Made by a program: the position numbers and the translations under genes
Origin: DASYML01 sp036399835
GTDB taxonomy: Bacteria > Acidobacteriota > Blastocatellia > Pyrinomonadales > Pyrinomonadaceae
Reading direction: 5' to 3'
DNA: 13,713 nt
NCBI GenBank assembly: GCA_036399835.1
Contig: DASWMI010000100.1
Location: forward strand, 1 to 13,713
Notes under the pieces: generated by a model
What the model was told of the DNA's origin: nothing
What the model saw: only the letters and a program-made list of their open reading frames with translations
The model's database searches: none
Shown: positions 7,093-12,515 of the stretch, one piece after another
Position numbering within the stretch: position 1 is the stretch's first letter
Layout: every line of letters starts with the position of its first letter

Positions 7093-7119
7093 GAAGACGG
7101 AAGTTTTGAGCAGGAAATT

Positions 7120-7560
7120 TTACTGCACAGGAGAGCTAACAGAAGTCGCCGCGGCGCCTTTCTCAAAGCGCAGGACACCCGTCTCATTGACGAAGTAATG
7201 ATTCCAGATGGTGGGTGCGCTGGCAGGCGTGGCGAGTGCCGTGTAGCCGTTGGCGGGTATGGCGGCAGGCGTGACCGTATAGCTGTAATCGCTTTTGAGT
7301 CCGGCTCGCAGCGATGGGTCATTAATAAAACCCTGGTCGCAAAGGATAGTCATGTCGCCGTAAACACCGCTGGTTTGCCTGTAAGAACCCTGGCTGGAAT
7401 GGACCAGCCGGAGCGAAGCAACAGCGGAAGCAGAATGTGCGGCTTGTTTGGCGTGCAGGAGGTAGGGGATAGCTATCGCAGCGATGATGCCAAGGATGAC
7501 CATCACTATAAGCAGCTCAATGAGCGAAAAGCCTTTTGATTGGCGGCAGGATTCTTTCAT
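7120..7560 (-). CDS. Diverged type IV prepilin or pseudopilin
   Basis: A 146-residue prepilin. The leader MKESCRQSKG ends in Gly before FSLIELLIVMVILGIIAAIA, with Glu at mature position 5 and a typical spine helix. The globular part differs from the tandem pilins but keeps the same plan: YGDMTILCDQGFINDPSL corresponds to the YGDLSALMSNGLVDSSV segment, and YFVNETGVLRF corresponds to FAVNESGVMYY. It is therefore an old paralogue, perhaps a minor pilin or an alternative major pilin. The ATG at 7560 is set by the leader; the frame runs back to a TTG at 7650 inside the sigma-54 promoter area, which is not credible. AGG lies just upstream as a modest ribosome site. It has its own sigma-54 promoter, so it can be expressed together with, or separately from, the pair downstream. 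Confidence 0.92.
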   Translation of the reverse strand: MKESCRQSKGFSLIELLIVMVILGIIAAIAIPYLLHAKQAAHSASAVASLRLVHSSQGSYRQTSGVYGDMTILCDQGFINDPSLRAGLKSDYSYTVTPAAIPANGYTALATPASAPTIWNHYFVNETGVLRFEKGAAATSVSSPVQ

Positions 7561-7631
7561 GTGGACCTGTTGTGTGACAGCTTGTTCGGGAGTCGGATGT
7601 TCTGGGCAGCACACCTCTGGCGAGCAATCCG

Positions 7632-7647
7632 AGCAATAGATATGCCA
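7632..7647 (-). promoter_or_regulatory. Sigma-54 promoter of the third pilin gene
   Basis: The minus strand reads TGGCATA-TCTA-TTGCT, which matches TGGCACG-N4-TTGCW at all core positions: GG at -24, GC at -12 and exact 10-base spacing. Transcription should start near 7621, about 60 bases before the ATG. It lies between pilR and the pilin it would control, as expected for a PilS/PilR target. Confidence 0.8.
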
Positions 7648-7734
7648 CAAGGAGGGTTGGACCGGATGCGTGCGTGAAATTTAAGAGACGGACCATCGAA
7701 CTTATCAAGGCAGAGCGTTGCTTCGGTTGAGGAT

Positions 7735-9234
7735 TCAGCGGTCGCCTTCGATCTGACCCGGAGCATCAGCCGCGATATCATAAGCACGCCTGCGCGGTTC
7801 GGGGTCGGAAGCGCGTCTTCTGGGAGTCGAATCAATGCCGCGCCTGTCTTCGCGCATCTGCGCAGTCAGGCTGCGTATCCCGTGTTTATCTAGGAGGTGA
7901 CGCAGCGAGCGGACGGAAAGATGCAGCAACTCGGCGGCGCGCGACTGGCTGTAGCTCGTCCGGTTGAGTGCTTCAAGAACATAAGTCTTTTCGAGCTGGT
8001 CCAGTTGCGCCGTCAAGTTGATGCCATCCTCCGGGAGATCAAAAGCGTCCGCCACGCGGGCCTGGCTAAATTGAGTTATCTGCTCAGGCAGGCGGTCAGG
8101 CTGAATCGCATCCGTGCGCTCAAGCGCCACGGCGCGCTCGATAGTGTTCTCCAACTGGCGCACATTGCCCGGCCATGAATAGGCTTCGAGCAAGTGGAGC
8201 GCCTTTTCCGTGACGCCGAGCGGGCGGCCTGTCTGGCCGCAGAACTTTTCGACGAAATGCTGGACCAAATCCGGGATGTCTTCGCGTCTTTCGCGCAGGG
8301 GCGGCAGCTCGATTGGAATGACCGAGATACGATAGAAGAGGTCTTCACGAAAACTGCTGTCCTTAACCATCGCCGAAAGGTCTCGGTTGGTCGCGGCGAT
8401 GACGCGAGTATCAATCTCCAGCTCTTCATGAGCGCCGACGGGACGCACCTTTCTCTCTTGCAGCACGCGCAATAATTTGACCTGCATGGCCGGAGACATC
8501 TCGCCGATCTCGTCCAGAAAGATTGTGCCCCTGTGTGCCGCTTCAAAGAGGCCCTTGCGGTTGGTGTTCGCGCCCGTGAAAGCTCCCTTGACGTAACCGA
8601 ACAGCTCGGATTCGAGAAGCGTTTCGGTAAAAGCTCCGCAGTTGACCGAGACGAAAGGGCGTTCTGCGCGCGGGCTGAGATCGTGTATAGCGCGCGCGAC
8701 CAACTCCTTGCCCGTGCCGGATTCTCCAGTGATGAGGACGGTTGATTGGACCTCTGAGACCGTCTCGATCATCTGGTAGACGGCCTGCATTTTGGCGGAG
8801 CGCCCGATGATATTGCTGAGCTTGCCGCGATCTCTCTGCGCTCGCTTGAAAGCCTGGTTCTGCCGGACCAGCTCCTGCTTTTCGAGCGCCCGCGCGATAA
8901 TCAGCTTGAGTTCTTCAACATCGAAAGGCTTCTGTATAAAATCGTCCGCGCCGAGCTTGAAGGCTTCGCGCGCGGTCTCGACCGTGGCGAAGGCCGTCAT
9001 CATCACGACAAGGAGGTCGGGCGCCAGCTCGCGCGCCGCGCGCAGTAGCTCTATGCCGTTCATGTCCGGCATCTTGATGTCCGAGACAATCAGGTCGGCA
9101 GGCTCTTCCTGTAACAACTCTAAAGCACGCCTGCCGCCCTCTGCGGTCCGCACGCGATGGCCCAGCCGCTCAAAAACAAGCGTCAGCAACTGGCGTATGC
9201 CCTGTTCGTCATCAACGATTAAAAGATTCGCCAT
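7735..9234 (-). CDS. pilR: Sigma-54-dependent response regulator PilR
   Basis: Cytoplasmic transcription activator, 499 residues, with all three NtrC-class domains. The receiver (1-118) has acidic Asp8/Asp9, phospho-acceptor Asp52 (VSDIKMPDMNG), Thr80 and Lys102. The AAA+ domain (about 141-375) has Walker A GESGTGKE (170-177), the sigma-54 contact loop GAFTGA (217-222), Walker B FLDEIGEM (239-246) and arginine-finger candidates in FREDLFYR. A Fis-type helix-turn-helix is at about 411-453. Phosphorylated PilR would use ATP hydrolysis to open sigma-54 promoters, here the two in front of the pilin genes. It lies 67 bp after pilS, so they are probably one operon. An unusual Arg-rich tail of about 45 residues follows the DNA-binding domain, with the repeated motif PRRRAsD/PRRRAyD. 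No strong ribosome site precedes the ATG. Confidence 0.95.
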   Translation of the reverse strand: MANLLIVDDEQGIRQLLTLVFERLGHRVRTAEGGRRALELLQEEPADLIVSDIKMPDMNGIELLRAARELAPDLLVVMMTAFATVETAREAFKLGADDFIQKPFDVEELKLIIARALEKQELVRQNQAFKRAQRDRGKLSNIIGRSAKMQAVYQMIETVSEVQSTVLITGESGTGKELVARAIHDLSPRAERPFVSVNCGAFTETLLESELFGYVKGAFTGANTNRKGLFEAAHRGTIFLDEIGEMSPAMQVKLLRVLQERKVRPVGAHEELEIDTRVIAATNRDLSAMVKDSSFREDLFYRISVIPIELPPLRERREDIPDLVQHFVEKFCGQTGRPLGVTEKALHLLEAYSWPGNVRQLENTIERAVALERTDAIQPDRLPEQITQFSQARVADAFDLPEDGINLTAQLDQLEKTYVLEALNRTSYSQSRAAELLHLSVRSLRHLLDKHGIRSLTAQMREDRRGIDSTPRRRASDPEPRRRAYDIAADAPGQIEGDR

Positions 9235-9301
9235 AGGTTAAAGAGAGGTCGGTTGCAGAGCTTTTAATGCTTTACGGCTTCAGACAGTTAGTATCTGATA
9301 T

Positions 9302-10984
9302 TTAGCTTCCGCCGGGCAATAGAATTGTGATGGTTGTGCCGTGTCCTTCGCGGCTGCGAACGTTGATGGTTCCGCCGTGGTCTCGAATAATCTGGTAAAC
9401 GATGGAGAGCCCGAGACCCGTGCCGCCGGTGGTCGAAGAGAATGGCTCGAAGAGACGCTCGACCTGTTCGGGCGTCATGCCTCGCCCGCTATCGGTGAAG
9501 GCTATACGGATGCGGCCCGCCGCTGCCGCGCGTTGCAACTCTGCGCGGAGCGTGCCGCCTTCAGGCATCGCCTGTAGAGCGTTGCGCGCCAGATTCCAGA
9601 AGACCTGCCGGAGTTGTTCGGCATCGGCAGTGGCAATCACGGGCGCGTCCGGCAAGTCTTCTTCCAGCCTGTGCTCATCTCGAATCTCAGGGCTATGGCG
9701 CAGGAGCGTAAAGGTCTCGTGGAGTATCTCTCTGAGGTCAACGCTGGTATGGACGTTGGCCCGTGGACGCGCGTAGGTCAGATAGTCCGTGATGATTTTA
9801 TTGAGCCTGTCGGATTCGCGCAGGATGATGTCCATCAACTCGGACTGCATCGCGTCGCCGTTAATCTCGGAGCGCAAGACCTGTATAGAGCCGCGCATGG
9901 CGGCCAGCGGATTTCTAATCTCGTGTGCGATGGAAGCTGCGACACGCCCGACCGCCGCGAGCCTATCCTGTCGGCGCGAAGTCTCTTCGAGCGAGCGGAC
10001 CTGCGTTAAATCCTGAAAGGTGATGACCAGCCCGCTTGTTTCACCAGCCTCAGTCGAGAGCGGGAAGATGCTGAAGCCCAGGCGCAGCCGCAGTCCTTCA
10101 GGGGTCAGACAGTCGGCCTCGAAACGCGGGCTGGTCTCGCCATCTTTGGCGGCGCGCATCGAATCCTCTATCTTCTCCTTCAAATCACCGAAGAGGATGG
10201 AAGCCTCTTGGCCGCGCACATCCAGAGCCTTGTAGCCCGTAATCTCTTCGGCAGCCGCGTTGAAGGTGAAAATGTTTCCCTGCAAGTCTGTCGTAACGAC
10301 GCCCGAGCGTATGGATTCGACGATGCGCTCGTGTAGAGCGCGCAGGTTGGCGAGCGTCTGCGTTGTAGCCTGCAAGCGCACGTCCGAGCGCGACTGTCTC
10401 TCGGTCAGCCTCGCCGTCAAGAGTCCGACGACCAGGAAGGCCACATCGTTAAGACCTATGGTCTGGATGACTTTGAAGGTCGAGTCTTCGCCTGTGACGG
10501 ACGAATAGTGTGCGATGAGGCCGATGGCCGTCGCCGTCATGATGCCCGTGAAGGCGAGCGCGCATCCGACCGAAGCGAGCAGCGCACCGCGCGGGCCTAG
10601 TAGGACTCCCGTGACCGAGATAATGATGATGTAGAGGGCGGTGTAGGGCGAGTGCACGTCGTTGGTGGCCCAGACGAGCCAGGTCACGAGCAGGATGTCT
10701 ACGAAAACATGCACGCTGGCCTGATACTGCCAGTGTTTGAAGAACCTGAGGGCGAAGGCATAAAGAATCGAAAGCCCGACGACCACGAAAAATATCGGAA
10801 GCGTAGCGGCCAGCGTGTCTGTCCCGGGCGCTGCCAGATGTTTGTTAGTCCAAATCAGGCTGATGAGCAGAAGGATGATGGCCGCCGTCAGGCGACCGGC
10901 AATCAGCCACCAGAGCCTGCGCCATCCCACGCTGCTCTCATCTGATTTATTCACAGCATCAGTCATCCCGCATAAGCCTATCAT
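9302..10984 (-). CDS. pilS: Membrane sensor histidine kinase PilS
   Basis: Inner-membrane kinase that should phosphorylate PilR. It has 560 residues from the ATG at 10984; the ATG at 10966 (MTDAVNKSDE) is an alternative start. The N-terminal 195 residues hold about six membrane helices, as in Pseudomonas PilS. A PAS domain follows (about 218-325; ERIVESIRSGVVTTDLQGNIFTFNAAAEEITGY). The HisKA domain has phospho-acceptor His354 in SIAHEIRNPLAAMRG. The HATPase domain has N box NLARNALQAMPEGG (Asn468), G1 DSGRGM (498-503) and G2 GTGLGL (521-526). In Pseudomonas, PilS senses the pool of pilin in the membrane; the same feedback is plausible here because pilin genes follow directly. No clear promoter was found upstream; direct repeats of GTGATGA at 10992-11005 are of unknown meaning. 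Confidence 0.95.
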   Translation of the reverse strand: MIGLCGMTDAVNKSDESSVGWRRLWWLIAGRLTAAIILLLISLIWTNKHLAAPGTDTLAATLPIFFVVVGLSILYAFALRFFKHWQYQASVHVFVDILLVTWLVWATNDVHSPYTALYIIIISVTGVLLGPRGALLASVGCALAFTGIMTATAIGLIAHYSSVTGEDSTFKVIQTIGLNDVAFLVVGLLTARLTERQSRSDVRLQATTQTLANLRALHERIVESIRSGVVTTDLQGNIFTFNAAAEEITGYKALDVRGQEASILFGDLKEKIEDSMRAAKDGETSPRFEADCLTPEGLRLRLGFSIFPLSTEAGETSGLVITFQDLTQVRSLEETSRRQDRLAAVGRVAASIAHEIRNPLAAMRGSIQVLRSEINGDAMQSELMDIILRESDRLNKIITDYLTYARPRANVHTSVDLREILHETFTLLRHSPEIRDEHRLEEDLPDAPVIATADAEQLRQVFWNLARNALQAMPEGGTLRAELQRAAAAGRIRIAFTDSGRGMTPEQVERLFEPFSSTTGGTGLGLSIVYQIIRDHGGTINVRSREGHGTTITILLPGGS

Positions 10985-11081
10985 AAAAACAGTGATGAGT
11001 GATGAGCGATAAGTTAAGGCTGCCAGCGCACGTTTTTAAACTATGAAACTCCCAGATATTTACCAGTGGGCGTGGATAGAG

Positions 11082-11125
11082 AAAGCGGAGCGAAAACGCT
11101 CTACGCATCTTCGCTCCGCTTTTTT
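11082..11125 (+). terminator. Strong intrinsic terminator, plus strand, without an obvious gene
   Basis: AAAGCGGAGCGAA (11082-11094) and TTCGCTCCGCTTT (11110-11122) form a perfect 13-bp stem with a 15-base loop, followed on the plus strand by a T-run to 11125. On the minus strand only TTTCTCT follows, so it could also end the truncated sigma gene, less efficiently. I see no plus-strand gene in 10985-11081 for it to serve. Confidence 0.75.
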
Positions 11126-11181
11126 GCTTTGAGATATTTGACAGGCCGGATGGAAAACTCTTGAGCCTCTCGAAATCGAGT

Positions 11182-11439
11182 CTACTTCTTGAGCCGCTTG
11201 ATTCCGTAAAGAAGCCCGCGCAGCTTCATACGCGCCTTGTGAAGCTGCGATTTTGATGTCCCCACTGAACAGCCCAGGATACGAGCGATCTCTTCATGCT
11301 CGTAACCTTCCACGTCATGCAGGACAAAGACCGTCTGATAACCATGTGGGAGCTTAGCGGGCTTTGCCCGAAAAGCTCTTGCTATCCGAAAAGTCTTACT
11401 CATCAACGTCCAATAAGACGAAAATATCGTGTCCCGCAT
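11182..11439 (-). pseudogene. Truncated ECF sigma factor (region 4 only)
   Basis: An 85-residue product whose residues 30-75 are a clear sigma-70 family region 4. LPHGYQTVFVLHDVEGYEHEEIA is followed by the DNA-binding helix-turn-helix ILGCSVGTSKSQLHKAR and the closing MKLRGLL. This wording is typical of RpoE-like ECF factors that bind the -35 element. A complete factor is about 180-200 residues; region 2, which binds core polymerase and the -10 box, is missing. The first 29 residues (MRDTIFSSYWTLMSKTF and on) do not look like sigma factor, and the frame meets a stop 14 codons upstream of the ATG. A good ribosome site (AAGGAG, 4 bases before the ATG) means a small protein could still be made. 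Most likely it is the 3' remnant of a gene cut by a rearrangement. Confidence 0.7.
11350..11378. repeat. Palindrome at the breakpoint of the sigma-factor homology
   Basis: GAGCTT-ag-CGGGC (11350-11362) and GCCCG-aa-AAGCTC (11366-11378) are inverted repeats (6+5 bp with a 2-base mismatch) around a TTT loop. Sigma-factor similarity starts at the codons within its left arm and is absent on the other side. Part of the right arm, CCGAAAAG (11368-11375), recurs directly at 11386-11393. It may be a recombination scar or a small palindromic element. Confidence 0.55.
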
Positions 11440-11562
11440 CTGCTCCTTGCATGTCCTGCTAATGAGTGCCTTATCTCGTTAGCCTCACGTCTGCCGAGCG
11501 ATAAGAGTCAGCCCTGAGATGTGTTAGACCGCCGCAGGCAGTACTCCTTACCATTTCTGATA

Positions 11563-11640
11563 TTAGGCCGACATTAGCGGTAAAAGTTGGCCGAGGTAGA
11601 AAAATACCGCTACTGGTAGTCCAATGAGCGTAATGAGCAT
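11563..11640 (-). CDS. Possible 25-residue single-membrane-segment peptide
   Basis: From the ATG at 11640 a 25-residue peptide, MLITLIGLPVAVFFYL continuing to a TAA, is almost entirely hydrophobic and could span a membrane once. AGGTGG lies about 8 bases upstream of the ATG. It shares a frame with the hydrophobic segment upstream, from which it is separated by TGA at 11674-11676. It may be a genuine small protein, the 3' end of a decayed two-helix membrane gene, or chance. Confidence 0.25.
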   Translation of the reverse strand: MLITLIGLPVAVFFYLGQLLPLMSA

Positions 11641-11673
11641 TATGCCGCCCACCTGAATCTTTTTAAGACGCTT

Positions 11674-11853
11674 TCAACTTCGCGTCGAAAACCGCTTGAG
11701 CGAATCCGGGCGGCGTCTCGCTTCAGATTTTTCTCTATTGCCGCTCGGAAGCGCAAGCCATATTTGCGGCATGATGAAACCATTATCTGCCCAGAGACAC
11801 ATTACCCGCCCGCCAACGATAAGTCCGAGTAATAGTGAAAGCCCTGTCAACAA
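11674..11853 (-). CDS. Possible small membrane ORF after the HNH gene
   Basis: The frame from a TTG at 11853 gives 59 residues with one strong membrane segment near the N-terminus (LLTGLSLLLGLIVGG) and a basic tail (REKSEARRRPDSLKR). It starts 14 bp after the HNH stop on the same strand, so it could be a third gene of that operon. No ATG is suitably placed (the only one, at 11802, removes the membrane segment) and no ribosome site is visible. The same frame resumes after TGA with a second hydrophobic stretch, so this may be a broken two-helix membrane gene. Confidence 0.22.
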   Translation of the reverse strand: MLTGLSLLLGLIVGGRVMCLWADNGFIMPQIWLALPSGNREKSEARRRPDSLKRFSTRS

Positions 11854-11867
11854 TGTTGGGCTTTTAA

Positions 11868-12515
11868 TTATGGCATTTGGGGTCTCATCCTTTCCCTGAT
11901 AGCATCTACTTCGCCTTGGCGATTTAGTTCATAAGCTATGAAGGGGTACCTTTGCTGCAAAAACGTAAAGGGGACGCCAAGTGGAGGGTCTTCCGCATAA
12001 GCTTGTAAAATATTTATCCTCTCTTGGACAAAGTCGTTGTCGTTTAACCCCAGTTGAGTGATCGTGTCTTCTATTTGCGTTTCCAAAGCTGCTGGGAGGC
12101 CGTCATTGGGCCTGATTAAGAACGATCTAAAGTTAATGACAAACCAATCAGGCTGGACTAAGAACGGGTCTAGTACATTCTGTGAATCGCCTTTATTCGT
12201 ATTCACCCTAGCCCGCGCTAAGCGGTAGTTTTTCCACTCATAGGCTAAGTTATGGTCAGCAGATATAGGAATGTAGTGGTCAACTGAAGAATGCTCGATT
12301 GAGATTGGCCTTCTTTGCCGGGGAGTCCACTGGGCTGAATAAGCGCAGATCCCGCCATACAAATAGTGCAAGTCATCGTGGCAAAGCCGCCAAAGGTTAT
12401 TCGCGCGAATCTCTCTGGTTATCGGCGGTGGGTTCCGCCTAAGAAATGCCCGTCCTGGTCTCCTCACCCTATTATTGAAGTCTGCTGGCTCGTCTTGCCT
12501 GGTCACTGGGATCAT
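11868..12515 (-). CDS. HNH endonuclease, PtuB-like partner of the ATPase
   Basis: A 215-residue probable nuclease of the HNH (beta-beta-alpha metal) type. The core is CAYSAQW (Cys57), SVDHYIPIS (Asp79-His80), YEWKNYRLA (Asn96), VNTNKGD (Asn105, Asn107) and DVLDP-like NVLDPFLV at 113-120. This gives a D-H...N...N arrangement. In PtuB and related HNH proteins the fold is usually held by two CxxC pairs; here only Cys57 remains, and Ser60, Ala102 and Val104 stand near the other expected positions, so zinc binding is probably lost. The start overlaps the stop of the ATPase gene (ATGA, 12512-12515), a sign of translational coupling and complex formation. In Septu systems the ATPase restrains and directs the nuclease against phage; that role is inferred. 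GC content is lower than in the pilus region. Confidence 0.8.
   Translation of the reverse strand: MIPVTRQDEPADFNNRVRRPGRAFLRRNPPPITREIRANNLWRLCHDDLHYLYGGICAYSAQWTPRQRRPISIEHSSVDHYIPISADHNLAYEWKNYRLARARVNTNKGDSQNVLDPFLVQPDWFVINFRSFLIRPNDGLPAALETQIEDTITQLGLNDNDFVQERINILQAYAEDPPLGVPFTFLQQRYPFIAYELNRQGEVDAIRERMRPQMP

Larger units (their letters stand above)
6791..7119. other. 329-bp gene-free regulatory region between pilin units
   Basis: No convincing gene is present. On the minus strand this region holds a weak hairpin after the third pilin gene, two 15-bp dyads, a sigma-54 promoter, and the 5' leader of the tandem pilins. One TGGACCA heptamer is at 7016-7022. A stretch at 6931-6975 is A-rich on the plus strand, as is common for DNA bending between enhancer and promoter. 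The pilin-frame extensions into this region are not protein-like. Confidence 0.7.
11440..11867. other. 428-bp stretch with no recognised gene
   Basis: This lies between the truncated sigma gene and the HNH gene. I see no RNA gene, repeat array or recognisable protein family. On the minus strand, one frame directly downstream of the HNH gene could encode two short membrane segments, interrupted by a TGA. No obvious terminator follows the HNH gene. Confidence 0.6.

Noticed and set aside
6982..7539. 185-residue plus-strand frame across the pilin regulatory region and third pilin
   Set aside because: It runs antisense to a certain pilin and through the enhancer dyads; its composition is not protein-like.
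7561..7650. Cys-rich N-terminal extension of the third pilin from a TTG
   Set aside because: It overlaps the sigma-54 promoter and would place the prepilin cleavage site about 40 residues in, which is atypical.
11674..11676. Selenocysteine or read-through at the TGA between the two hydrophobic segments
   Set aside because: No stem-loop typical of bacterial selenocysteine insertion is seen just after the TGA, and the flanking frame is not a known selenoprotein. A nonsense mutation or separate ORFs is simpler.
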